Shown here: one piece after another, positions 6,535 through 14,491 of the stretch
Layout: each line of letters opens with the position of its first letter
Position numbering within the stretch: the first letter of the stretch is position 1
Assembly: GCA_902812485.1 (NCBI GenBank)
Contig: CADDZS010000005.1
Coordinates: forward strand, 1-39,343
DNA length: 39,343 nt
Reading direction: 5' to 3'
Source: an archaeon
Lineage (GTDB): Archaea > Thermoproteota > Nitrososphaeria > Nitrososphaerales > CADDZS01
Made by a program: the position numbers and the translations under genes
The notes under the pieces: generated by a model
Told to the model about the DNA's origin: nothing
Seen by the model: the letters and a program-made list of their open reading frames with translations, nothing else
Database searches by the model: none

Positions 6535-8007
6535 CTAACCTGCAAGTGTCTGAGCTTTCCGCTCTTTTCCCGTTGCTTCGGCCACAAAAAGCATGATTCC
6601 CGTCTGTCTCGATAGCTTGAGCTTGTCTCTCACAGCAACTATTCGATCACCTGTCTTGATGATTTTTTCCTTCAATAATGCTTCCACCGACGTATCGAGC
6701 AGATCCCGCAGGCTCGTAGTAGTCTTTCTCGTCCGAACAGGGCTGAGCCCCCAGATGATTTTTCCTCTTCTCAAAATCCTTTCCTGGTCAGATATTCCAA
6801 CTATCACTGGCCCCTGCCTGAACCGTGAAATCTTTTGAATCAATTCACCATCATCAAGTGGTGAGACGATCGCTTTTGCTTGGACGTCAACTGAGATCTG
6901 ACTAACCGCTTTGCTCACCGCATCCTGAACTCGACCAAAACTCGGAGCTTCCAAGTTCGACCCTGAGGCCTTGCTCAAAAGCTGCTCTTCTGCGATCAGC
7001 GAGACTCTATCCAACACTTGAACACACTCGATCGGATATTTTCCAACAGCAGTTTCTTCCGAAAGCATAAGAGCATCCGTTCCGTCAAAAATTGCATTCG
7101 CGATGTCGCTGACCTCGGCCCTTGTGGGGCTAGGATTTGTAACCATCGACTCAAGAATCTGAGTGGCTGTGATTACCGGTACTGCGTTCGCATTGCATTT
7201 CGATATCACCATCTTCTGCAGAACAGGGACCTCTTCGACTGGATTTTCGACACCCAGATCCCCCCTTGCGACCATGACTGCATCAGACTCTCTTACAATT
7301 TCATCAAGGTTGGAGATCGCATCCTTTTTCTCTATCTTAGCGACTACGAGCGGAGCCTTGTTCTCAGAGCTTCTTTCTCGGATGAAACTTTGGACAGTTC
7401 TTATGTCCTTTGCTGTTCGCACAAAAGATACAGCCACAAAATCAATTCCGTGCTCGAGACCGAAGGATAGAAACTCCTTGTCCCGATCGGTGAAGGTTTC
7501 GAAGGTCTGCTTAAGCTGAGGAATGTTCACCCCCTTTCCAGAAAGCAACAGGCCTCCAATCTCACATTTGCAGATTATGTCAGTGTCTGTCGTTTCACTT
7601 ACTCGAAGCCTGATTGAGCCATCTGAGAGGAATATCGTCGAGCCAGGAAGCACATATTTCGGAAGATCTTTTGGGCCGACCGGAAGCTTGTGTGAGTCTC
7701 CCATTGTTTCGCTTGTGGTAAGTGCGACTGTGGCCCCCTTTCTTAGCTCCACCGAACCTCCTGCTATCTTCCCCACTCTGATCTTTGGCCCCGGAAGATC
7801 CTGCATTATTGCTATTGGGCTTCGAAGTCTTTTCGAGATCTCTCTGACCTCTCTAATCACGCGCAGATGCTCAGCGGGATTTCCATGAGAAAAATTGAGT
7901 CGAGCGCAATCCATTCCCGCTCGAGCTAGTTTCTCTATGATTCGGCGGTTGCTTGTTGCTGGTCCTATTGTGCAAACTATCTTCGTTCTTCTAATCTTAG
8001 ACAACAT
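6535..8007 (-). CDS. pyk: pyruvate kinase
   Basis: It catalyses phosphoenolpyruvate + ADP to pyruvate + ATP in the cytosol. The reading used is 490 residues from the ATG at 8007 (MLSKIRRTKIVCTIGPAT). A GTG at 8058 would add 17 residues, but the TATA-like element at 8072-8082 predicts transcription starting just after it. Landmarks in order: CARLNFSHG, MQDLPGPKIRVGKI, the B domain, IDFVAVSFVR, catalytic Lys in VVAKIEKKDA, SDAVMVARGDLGVE, the VITATQILESM signature, TRAEVSDIANAIFDGTDALMLSEET, and a C-terminal domain ending near LFVAEATG. The gene faces glycerate 2-kinase with 80 bp between stops. Confidence 0.96.
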   Translation of the reverse strand: MLSKIRRTKIVCTIGPATSNRRIIEKLARAGMDCARLNFSHGNPAEHLRVIREVREISKRLRSPIAIMQDLPGPKIRVGKIAGGSVELRKGATVALTTSETMGDSHKLPVGPKDLPKYVLPGSTIFLSDGSIRLRVSETTDTDIICKCEIGGLLLSGKGVNIPQLKQTFETFTDRDKEFLSFGLEHGIDFVAVSFVRTAKDIRTVQSFIRERSSENKAPLVVAKIEKKDAISNLDEIVRESDAVMVARGDLGVENPVEEVPVLQKMVISKCNANAVPVITATQILESMVTNPSPTRAEVSDIANAIFDGTDALMLSEETAVGKYPIECVQVLDRVSLIAEEQLLSKASGSNLEAPSFGRVQDAVSKAVSQISVDVQAKAIVSPLDDGELIQKISRFRQGPVIVGISDQERILRRGKIIWGLSPVRTRKTTTSLRDLLDTSVEALLKEKIIKTGDRIVAVRDKLKLSRQTGIMLFVAEATGKERKAQTLAG

Positions 8008-8071
8008 TGTGCCTGCGAATCTCCGTTGGGTTGGAAGAAGTTCGTCAAATTCCTTCACGTGTAAGTCAAGC

Positions 8072-8082
8072 TCTTAAAAGTA
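8072..8082 (-). promoter_or_regulatory. TATA box of pyk
   Basis: On the minus strand TACTTTTAAGA is a good archaeal TATA element. Initiation about 25 nt downstream falls near 8050, between the GTG at 8058 and the ATG at 8007, favouring the ATG. Confidence 0.5.
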
Positions 8083-8181
8083 TGAGTCGTTCTACGCACC
8101 TTCGCCTCCCACAAAAATAAGCGCCTTTAATGTAATAAAATGGATCAAGTTTCGGTACGCATTTAATTCGCCCTTGGAAAT

Positions 8182-9645
8182 TTGATTTACGAGGTTTCAA
8201 TTTGCACTTTGGGCCGTTCTGATCTCGAACGCATATCGCGTTTCTTCCTTCCGAAAAGCATCGCGATCATAGGAGTTTCTAGAAAGCCCGGAAAGATAGG
8301 ACATGAGATCTTGAGAAACATCAAGCTTTCAGGGTACGAGGGAAGAGTTTATCCTGTAAACACATCTGGCGAAAGTATTCTAGGTTATAAGACATACAAG
8401 AGTGTTGAGGAACTTGAGGCAGGAACAGTAGATCTTGCCATAATTGCTGTACCTGCCGAATCCACAGAATCGGTAATGAGAGGACTCGTTTCAAAGCGTG
8501 TTCCTGCAGTCGTCGTTATCAGTTCCGGTTTCTCCGAAGTGGGAAATTTCGAACTAGAAAGTAAGATAGTCTCGATTGCTAGAGCAAGTGGAATGAGGCT
8601 GATAGGCCCGAACACGTTTGGAATATTCTGCTCGAAAAGCAGAATGAATGCAACCTTTGGGCCAAATTATGTACTCCCCGGCAAGACTGCTTTCATAACC
8701 CAGTCGGGAGCTCTTGGGCTTGCTCTCATGGATTGGACGACGGAAGAAAGGTACGGCGTATCTGCGATTGTGAGTATTGGAAACAAGGCAGATGTCGACG
8801 ACGCAGATCTGTTAGATTTCTTAGCTCAAGATGTAAACACTGCTTCAGTTCTCGTCTATATGGAAGGACTGAAAAACGGACGAAAATTTATCAATTCGGC
8901 GAGAAAGACGGTTCGGGCCAAGCCGCTAATTATAATCAAAGCTGGAACTTCCAAGAAGGGAGCAGTGGCCGCATCATCCCATACTGGCTCCATAGCTGGG
9001 CAAGATAGAGTCTTCTCAGCTGCAATCAAAGAAGCTGGTGTGATGAGAGCGGGCAGCATGACTCAAGCCTTTGACTGGATCCAGGCGATCAATGAAAATC
9101 CAGTCCCAAGAGGAGAGAATATTGTGATAGTAACAAACGGCGGTGGAATAGGCGTCCTTGCAACTGATAGATGTGAGGATTATGGCATAAATCTGATGGA
9201 AATCCCGAAGGATTTGAAAGACGAATTGAGAAAGAATGTTCCGAGCTTTGGCTCGCTCAAAAATCCTATTGACATGACTGCGAACGCTGATGATGCGATT
9301 TATGGACGTGTTCTAAGCATCCTTGTAAATCGTAAAGATGTTCATGGAATCGTAGCACTCTTTTGTCAAACAGCCAACATAGATGCGCAGCTGGTTGCTC
9401 AGGCAATTGTGAGTCTTAGAAGAGGAGAAGTCGGGCTAGGCGCCGAAGAAGATAGCAAACCAATCACGATAGCTTTCATTGGTGGAAGGCAGGCTCAAGC
9501 GGCTTATTCAAGGATGATCCAAAGAAAATTCGCCGCATATCCGACTGCAGAGAGAGCTGTCGACGGAATGTTCGCGCTAATTCAGAGATACAGAGCAATG
9601 AAAGATCGACACACCTCATCTGCAAGAGGGAAAAATCTTTGTTAA
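8182..9645 (+). CDS. acyl-CoA synthetase (ADP-forming) alpha subunit
   Basis: ADP-forming acetyl/acyl-CoA synthetases convert acyl-CoA + ADP + Pi to acid + ATP + CoA, or the reverse, a typical archaeal energy-yielding step. The 487-residue protein carries the alpha-subunit domains: CoA-binding Rossmann domain (residues 17-145, FFLPKSIAIIGVSRKPGKIG), succinyl-CoA-ligase-like domain with ITQSGALG (172-179) and the phosphorylatable histidine His267 in ASSHTGSIAG, then a third domain to about 470. The ATP-grasp beta subunit is neither fused nor adjacent. The start is TTG at 8182; the first recognisable strand begins at residue 25, so a slightly later start is possible. Substrate (acetate, branched or aryl acid) is unknown. 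Confidence 0.87.
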   Translation: MIYEVSICTLGRSDLERISRFFLPKSIAIIGVSRKPGKIGHEILRNIKLSGYEGRVYPVNTSGESILGYKTYKSVEELEAGTVDLAIIAVPAESTESVMRGLVSKRVPAVVVISSGFSEVGNFELESKIVSIARASGMRLIGPNTFGIFCSKSRMNATFGPNYVLPGKTAFITQSGALGLALMDWTTEERYGVSAIVSIGNKADVDDADLLDFLAQDVNTASVLVYMEGLKNGRKFINSARKTVRAKPLIIIKAGTSKKGAVAASSHTGSIAGQDRVFSAAIKEAGVMRAGSMTQAFDWIQAINENPVPRGENIVIVTNGGGIGVLATDRCEDYGINLMEIPKDLKDELRKNVPSFGSLKNPIDMTANADDAIYGRVLSILVNRKDVHGIVALFCQTANIDAQLVAQAIVSLRRGEVGLGAEEDSKPITIAFIGGRQAQAAYSRMIQRKFAAYPTAERAVDGMFALIQRYRAMKDRHTSSARGKNLC

Positions 9646-9704
9646 GAATTGATGAGGAGGATTTTCTTTGCAATTTGTGCGTGAGTAGATCTTAAAGTAG
9701 TCGC

Positions 9705-9745
9705 TCTTTTTTCCCTTGTTGAAGTAGGTGAATAAGAGGGAAAAG
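9705..9745. terminator. possible shared terminator between convergent genes
   Basis: CTCTTTTTTCCCTT (about 9704-9717) is nearly the inverse complement of AAGAGGGAAAAG (about 9734-9745), separated by about 17 nt. It sits between the stops of two convergent genes and gives a T-run on either strand. The hairpin is imperfect. Confidence 0.3.
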
Positions 9746-9786
9746 CTGTACAATCAAAGCTACCCAGGTACATTCTACTCATGTCA

Positions 9787-10083
9787 TCATCCGTAGAAAG
9801 GCGTATCAAGCACACCGGAATCAGGCTTTCTTTCTCTTGCGACATTGAGCGCGTTAATCGTTTCAAGATCGTGCTCTACATACCCTTTCGAGTTCCGTAT
9901 TGTCGACTTGACTGCTTCTTCTAACTTCTGATCATTCTTCTTCTGCAGTGTAATCTTGATCGTGTGCTTATCTAACAACTCAATCGAAATGGCAGACATT
10001 TTGTTCAGCTTCTCAAGGGCTCTTTCATACGCAAAGTCGTTGTTGAAGGTGGCGTAGATTTCTCCCTTTTTTGGTTTGGGCAT
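9787..10083 (-). CDS. small hypothetical protein
   Basis: I do not recognise this 98-residue protein. It begins MPKPKKGEIYATFNNDFAYERALEKLNKM and has alternating strands and amphipathic helices (IYATF, YERALEKLNKM, SIELLDKHTIKITL, DQKLEEAVKSTI), suggesting a compact alpha/beta fold of ferredoxin or RRM-like size, followed by a tail. No Cys and no membrane segment. Support for a real gene: a good TATA element at 10111-10121 puts the transcript start about 8 nt before the ATG (a short-leader mRNA), it starts with ATG, and it has no overlap with neighbours. It is divergent from the epimerase gene. Confidence 0.65.
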   Translation of the reverse strand: MPKPKKGEIYATFNNDFAYERALEKLNKMSAISIELLDKHTIKITLQKKNDQKLEEAVKSTIRNSKGYVEHDLETINALNVARERKPDSGVLDTPFYG

Positions 10084-10110
10084 TTGAATAATGAATGTGT
10101 CGCTTCGCTG

Positions 10111-10121
10111 GCTTTAAATCT
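10111..10121 (-). promoter_or_regulatory. TATA box of the small hypothetical gene
   Basis: The minus-strand GATTTAAAGC lies about 33 nt before the ATG at 10083, the distance expected for a nearly leaderless archaeal transcript. Confidence 0.5.
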
Positions 10122-10247
10122 ACTCTTCTAAAGAAGAGAGCATTTGAACTGTCAAAGGCATCAGGGAAAGCGCTTCGCAGTAGAAACCGTCGACAAAGAG
10201 GAAGGAAGACAAGAAAGTAAGAGTGAAAAACTGGAGAGGATCGCCTT

Positions 10248-11144
10248 TTGCGAATTTTAGTCACAGGCTCATCAGGTTTTGTAGGAAAGCATCTCTGTCT
10301 CTATCTCAAGTCAAAGAGGTTCGAGATCATAAGTACTGACTTGGCTCCTGATGCAATGATAACAGGAGACGTCTCAGACAAGGAGTTTGTCCTTGGGAGG
10401 CTTGGAGCAGAAGATTTCGATGGGATCGTTCACCTTGCAGCTCTTGCGGACATTAAGAGAACGACCAATGATCCCTACTCCACATACCTTGTGAATGATT
10501 TTGGCACCCTGAATGTCTTGGAACTGGCCTTGAGGAAGCAAGTTTCGCGATTCCTGTATGCCTCAAGCGCGAACGTATACGGTGTTCCTGTGGACAAGCC
10601 TGCGACAGAAGCCACACCTTTCAATCCGAGGCTACCATATGATTACAGCAAGGTGATTGGCGAGATGCTTGTGAGAAGCTATGGGTTGCATAAGAAACTC
10701 AAGATTTCGATAACGAGGAGCTGGTTGCTCTTTGGAGAATGGGAGCCAGAAACTAGAGCAATTCCAAGATTCGTAAAGGCTTGCCTTGCAAATCAACCCA
10801 TACATCTCTACAATTCCGGTCGAGACGTAACGGACCCAACATACGTAGAAAACTACTCCCGAGTTGTAGAATTAATACTCACTCATGAGGAATCCGTTAA
10901 CGAAGCTTTCAATGTTGGTTCTGGAACTAAGATGTCAATCAGGGAGATCGCAGAAAGGATCAGGACACTCACTGGTTCATCATCTGAGCTGAAACTACTT
11001 CCTCCACGAACGGAATTCGAAACCGAACCCCAAATCTCCTATCCGAGCATAGAAAAATTGCGAAGGAAACTGGGTTACGAACCTCTAGTAAGCTTCGACG
11101 AGGGGATAAACAGAGTCGTCCGCTGGATTAAAAGCGGCGGGTGA
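10248..11144 (+). CDS. NAD-dependent nucleotide-sugar epimerase/dehydratase
   Basis: This is an extended short-chain dehydrogenase of 298 residues, probably acting on an NDP-sugar for glycan or S-layer glycosylation. The N-terminal NAD loop is TGSSGFVG (6-13). IVHLAALADIKRT follows the DxxD region, the active-site Ser lies in YASSANVYG (104-112), and the catalytic pair is Tyr131 and Lys135 in YDYSK. The substrate-binding part includes SWLLFGEWEPETRAIPRF and NSGRDVTDPTYVEN. The C-terminus has the usual LRRKLGYEPLVSFDEGI helix. The family resemblance is to UDP-glucose 4-epimerase (GalE-like), but the exact sugar cannot be told. The start is TTG at 10248, directly before the first strand. Confidence 0.88.
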   Translation: MRILVTGSSGFVGKHLCLYLKSKRFEIISTDLAPDAMITGDVSDKEFVLGRLGAEDFDGIVHLAALADIKRTTNDPYSTYLVNDFGTLNVLELALRKQVSRFLYASSANVYGVPVDKPATEATPFNPRLPYDYSKVIGEMLVRSYGLHKKLKISITRSWLLFGEWEPETRAIPRFVKACLANQPIHLYNSGRDVTDPTYVENYSRVVELILTHEESVNEAFNVGSGTKMSIREIAERIRTLTGSSSELKLLPPRTEFETEPQISYPSIEKLRRKLGYEPLVSFDEGINRVVRWIKSGG

Positions 11145-11168
11145 TACCTAGGGCTCTCCTTTAATCAA

Positions 11169-11180
11169 TTCTTAAATATT
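11169..11180 (+). promoter_or_regulatory. TATA box of rpl12
   Basis: TTCTTAAATATT is a strong archaeal TATA element. A start about 25 nt downstream (near 11200) leaves a leader of about 15 nt before the ATG at 11215. Confidence 0.6.
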
Positions 11181-11214
11181 CATCTTGCTGAGCAAATCTT
11201 TTGCGATAGGTAAG

Positions 11215-11535
11215 ATGGAGTATATTTACGCAGCTCTTTTGCTTCACAAACTTAACCAGCCAATTACTGAGGACAACGTCAAGAAGGTAATCTCTTCTGC
11301 TGGAGCTACGCCTGACGAAATCAGAGTCAAGGCTTTAGTTTCTGCTCTTGGGGAAATCAACATCGACGAGGCTCTGAAGAACGCCACCGCCCTTCCGACA
11401 GTTGCAGCGGCACCTGCCGCAGCTGCGCCCGCCGGCCAAGCGGGAGAATCGGCTAAGCCGAAAGAAGAAGAAGCTAAGGAAGAGGAAAAGAAGGAAGAGC
11501 AGGCTCTCGAAGGTTTATCGAGCTTATTTGGCTAG
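11215..11535 (+). CDS. rpl12: 50S ribosomal stalk protein L12 (archaeal P1)
   Basis: This acidic stalk protein recruits translation GTPases to the ribosome. The 106-residue product starts MEYIYAALLLHKLNQPITEDNVKKV, the N-terminal dimerisation domain that binds L10/P0. It continues with an Ala/Pro/Gly hinge (about 62-80), an EEEAKEEEKKEE acidic stretch and the conserved C-terminal tail LEGLSSLFG that contacts elongation factors. An upstream TTG at 11185 would add ten residues, but it falls just after the TATA box and outside the family, so 11215 is used. Unusually, rpl11, rpl1 and rpl10 are not adjacent; the neighbours are a sugar epimerase and an Lsm gene. Confidence 0.96.
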   Translation: MEYIYAALLLHKLNQPITEDNVKKVISSAGATPDEIRVKALVSALGEINIDEALKNATALPTVAAAPAAAAPAGQAGESAKPKEEEAKEEEKKEEQALEGLSSLFG

Positions 11536-11570
11536 AATAGCTGGATTATTCGTCTCTCCCTCACTGTTCC

Positions 11571-11577
11571 TTTTTTT
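11571..11577 (+). terminator. T-run terminator of rpl12
   Basis: Seven T residues occur 35 bp after the stop codon of a highly expressed gene, as expected for intrinsic archaeal termination. Confidence 0.4.
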
Positions 11578-11806
11578 CCTTCATTCTAAGAATGCTCTGC
11601 ATAGGCTCAATCCGACAACCAATTATCCTCTAAAACCTCAAAAGTCGTCAAGTCAGCCGATGACAATAGAGCCTTCGAAAAGTTGCTGCTCTAGTCATTT
11701 TACTTCACTTCCTATTACTATTACTGAAATTTCTTGCAAGTTTTTTCCGCAAGTACTAATTCGAGTTTCAAACTCCAGATAGGCTGCATTGAGTAGTCTT
11801 GTTCCT

Positions 11807-11822
11807 ATCCTCTAAAGAGGAT
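11807..11822. promoter_or_regulatory. perfect inverted repeat ATCCTCT-AA-AGAGGAT
   Basis: Seven-base arms are separated by two bases, and the repeat is followed by TTTAAC. It could be a dimeric operator or a hairpin. It lies about 230 bp before the Lsm start, in otherwise featureless DNA. Confidence 0.35.
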
Positions 11823-12051
11823 TTTAACTTCGCAAGGGCAACGGCTTCGCTTCTTCGAAGGATAGCTTCGAGAAAACGTCCTAAATCAAATCATTCACGC
11901 ACCTAAATTTTTCCGGCCTTTCAAGAAGATTTAATATCTCATTGCACCCGCTTTCTGAGTTAGATAGTGATGTTTTCGGAAACGTTCCTTGGGCGGTTTC
12001 TCCTATCTGGCTACTACTACTGTTCAGGGAGAATAGCACGGTGGTGGAAGT

Positions 12052-12483
12052 TTGTCTACAATAGGAAATAGAAGATTCACCGAAGAAATGGTTGGTATGG
12101 TTGGGAGGAGGGTTAGTGTCACAACAGGAGACGGACGGCAGTACCAAGGGGATTTGCTTGGAATTGATGAAAAACTAAATCTGATTTTGGGCTCTGTTAC
12201 AGGAGCTGGAGAAAACAGCCTCAAGGTTCTTCTCAACGGCACTTTTGTGAAGGAAATTGTCCTCCTAGAGAAACCGTTTGATTTGAGAGCACTCAACGAA
12301 AGGCTCTCGAGAGCCTTTCCGGGAATGACAAAACTCAGGGAAGACATTGGAGCAATAATTGTTATGGACACGATCAAGGTAACTGAGAAGGGCGTTGTGG
12401 AAGGCATGGATAGGCTTTCTGCAACTAGGGTGAAGCAGATTTACGACGAATTCGCTCGAGAAACATCTCAATCGAAGAAGTGA
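12052..12483 (+). CDS. Lsm (Sm-like) RNA-binding protein with C-terminal extension
   Basis: Archaeal Lsm proteins form heptameric rings that bind U-rich RNA. The Sm1 part is at about residues 11-55 (MVGMVGRRVSVTTGDGRQYQGDLLGIDEKLNLILGSV), with the typical GxLxxxDxxxNLxL pattern. The Sm2 part follows as VKEIVLLEKPFDLRALNERLSR. Beyond the Sm fold is an extension (about 85-143) including IGAIIVMDTIKVTEKGVVEG and a helical tail ending QSKK; minimal archaeal Lsm proteins are about 75 residues. The start is TTG at 12052, with Met13 a possible alternative. The call as Lsm is firm, the role of the extension unknown. Confidence 0.82.
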   Translation: MSTIGNRRFTEEMVGMVGRRVSVTTGDGRQYQGDLLGIDEKLNLILGSVTGAGENSLKVLLNGTFVKEIVLLEKPFDLRALNERLSRAFPGMTKLREDIGAIIVMDTIKVTEKGVVEGMDRLSATRVKQIYDEFARETSQSKK

Positions 12484-12714
12484 TATTGGGAAAGAATAGT
12501 TGCCCCTGAAGAGGCATAGGGCATTCTCTCCTTCTTCCTTCTCCCTCCGCATTGTCCTCTGTCTAATTTCTGCGTCTTGCAGATAACAAGCTTCAAAGGG
12601 CATAGCCGAGAGAGTCGGTTAATGGCTCCTCAATTCCTTTCCATTTGCCAAAAGAATGGCAACAAGAATGGAGTGAAAAAAATCAATTGCTCCTGCTATC
12701 AATTAGAATCCCCT

Positions 12715-12726
12715 TTTCTTTTATGT
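12715..12726 (+). promoter_or_regulatory. TATA-like element of tgtA
   Basis: TTCTTTTATGTT lies about 50 nt before the TTG start at 12771, consistent with a leader of about 24 nt. Confidence 0.4.
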
Positions 12727-12770
12727 TCGAGAAAACAAGCTTGTTGGTCTGACTATCGGAGTCATAAACT

Positions 12771-14423
12771 TTGAACGGCTCAGAGCCTCTTGCTTTCGAG
12801 ATAAAAGCGACCGATCTCGGTGGAAGGATTGGTTCAGTTCGAACAAAGAGCTCGGAATTCGAAACGCCTGCCCTTCTCCCTGTGATACACCCCCTACGCC
12901 AGGCCATCTCCTGCTCTGAGCTGAGAGAAATGGGGTTCGAGGCTGTGATGACAAACGCTTACACCGTCTTTAGGGAAAGGGACAACCTCGAAGGAATCGA
13001 GATTCACAAGCTCATAGGCTTCGATGGAACGGTGATGACCGATTCTGGAGGTTATCAGGTTCTTGAATTTGGAAAAGTTGATGCTCAGCCTGCCGAGGTC
13101 GCAAGGTTTGAAGAAGAAATCAACTCAGACATTGCAATCGTCTTGGACAAACCAACTGGATTCAACGTTACAAGGAAGCACGCAGTGGAGACAGTTGAAA
13201 GCACACTAGACGCAGCAATTGAAACAAAGAAAGCGATCTCCAAAGAAGAAACAGCATGGATGCTACCAGTGCAAGGCGGAAGATACTTAGATCTGATCGA
13301 GAAAAGCGCGAAAAAGTCTTCTGAACTTGAATTTGATTGTTACTCGCTCGGGTCCCCGGTTGAGGTCATGGAGCAATACGAATTTCCTCTCCTTGTGCGG
13401 ATGATAGTTGCTTGCAAAAGACACATACCCTCAAACAAACCATTTCACTTGTTTGGGGCTGGACACCCGCTAATAATACCTCTTGCGGTTGCACTTGGAT
13501 GTGATACCTTCGACTCCGCAGCTTACATGCTGTACGCAAGAAACGGCAGGTACATTTCTTTTCAAGGAACGATGCGGCTTGAGAACTTGCAGTACCTCCC
13601 GTGCACGTGCAGGGTCTGTTCTTCGACTTCGCCGAAGGAGCTTTTGGCTCTTGAGGAAGCGGATAGGACAGTGGCCCTTGCACGACACAACCTTTGGGCC
13701 ACAAGGCAGATCATCGAACAGACAAAACAGGCAATTCGGGAAGGCAGGCTCTGGGAGCTCTTGAAGCAAAGCGCTTCGGTTCACCCAAAAGTGAATGATG
13801 CTTTCACACTAGTAGTAAAGCTCGCAAGGGAGGAATTTGACGACGGTACTCCTGAGTACAAACCGCGAGGAATATTCATATTTGATGAGATAGATCTCGA
13901 AAGACCAGAAGTCCAAAGATACAAGCACAAGTTAAATTCAATTGATTTGAGGAGAAAAGAAGAGCTCGTAATTCTTCCTGAGACGAAAACCAAACCATTT
14001 CTTGCCTCCCGCCTCTACAAGCAAACGACAAACCTCGTCGATGTCGAAAGGAGCTTGATTGTCTTCATGTGCCCGAACTTCGGGCTCGTACCTGCCGAGA
14101 TTTCTGACGTGTTTCCACTCTCCCAATTCACCTCGTCATCACGTGATCTTCTGCCTGTCTGCGAGGCGATGCTTCTTCGAAGGAAAAGTTGGAGCAAGAT
14201 ACACGTCCTTCTTCCTCAAAAGATTAGAGAAGAAAACTACATTGCAAGATGGGTTTATCAGAAAGTACTCTCGCTCCGGCAAAGCCGGAAGGGGAAAAAC
14301 GAAGGATTTCGCAGAAGGACAAAGATTTCAATTTCGACCACTTACCGATCTTTCAAATTAGAAAGAAAAAGAAGAAGACGGGAACGAATATTAAGAATAG
14401 GTCCATTAGATGAGGGGGCCTAG
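12771..14423 (+). CDS. tgtA: archaeosine tRNA-guanine transglycosylase (ArcTGT)
   Basis: It exchanges guanine at position 15 of the tRNA D-loop for preQ0, the first tRNA-bound step of archaeosine synthesis. In the TIM-barrel catalytic domain (about 8-330), Asp91 lies in MTDSGGYQVLEFG, the nucleophile is Asp248 in GCDTFDSAAYMLYARNGRY, and the zinc site is Cys278, Cys280, Cys283 (CTCRVC) with His306 in ARHNL. A C1-type domain (about 355-470) follows, with RGIFIFDEIDLERPEV and FMCPNFGLVPAEISDVFP. The protein then ends in a Lys/Arg-rich tail rather than a recognisable PUA domain; full arcTGTs end in C2-C3/PUA domains. The start is TTG at 12771. It is convergent with the PAC2-family gene. Confidence 0.93.
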   Translation: MNGSEPLAFEIKATDLGGRIGSVRTKSSEFETPALLPVIHPLRQAISCSELREMGFEAVMTNAYTVFRERDNLEGIEIHKLIGFDGTVMTDSGGYQVLEFGKVDAQPAEVARFEEEINSDIAIVLDKPTGFNVTRKHAVETVESTLDAAIETKKAISKEETAWMLPVQGGRYLDLIEKSAKKSSELEFDCYSLGSPVEVMEQYEFPLLVRMIVACKRHIPSNKPFHLFGAGHPLIIPLAVALGCDTFDSAAYMLYARNGRYISFQGTMRLENLQYLPCTCRVCSSTSPKELLALEEADRTVALARHNLWATRQIIEQTKQAIREGRLWELLKQSASVHPKVNDAFTLVVKLAREEFDDGTPEYKPRGIFIFDEIDLERPEVQRYKHKLNSIDLRRKEELVILPETKTKPFLASRLYKQTTNLVDVERSLIVFMCPNFGLVPAEISDVFPLSQFTSSSRDLLPVCEAMLLRRKSWSKIHVLLPQKIREENYIARWVYQKVLSLRQSRKGKNEGFRRRTKISISTTYRSFKLERKRRRRERILRIGPLDEGA

Positions 14424-14491
14424 CAAAAGCAGGAGCACACAGGGGAAAGAGTTCAAGATCCCTTTCAAGAAGAAACGGTGCCTGAGTCTTT

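Larger units (their letters stand above)
11536..12051. other. 516-bp intergenic region
   Basis: No convincing coding frame is present; the frames seen are low-complexity and overlap neighbouring genes in other frames. It contains an oligo-T tract (11571-11577) just after rpl12 and an exact palindrome at 11807-11822. A small RNA is possible, but I could not identify box C/D or other signatures. Confidence 0.4.

Noticed and set aside
11881-12147. 88-codon minus-strand frame before and within the Lsm gene
   Set aside because: It overlaps the well-supported Lsm coding region and has low-complexity Ser/Asn content.
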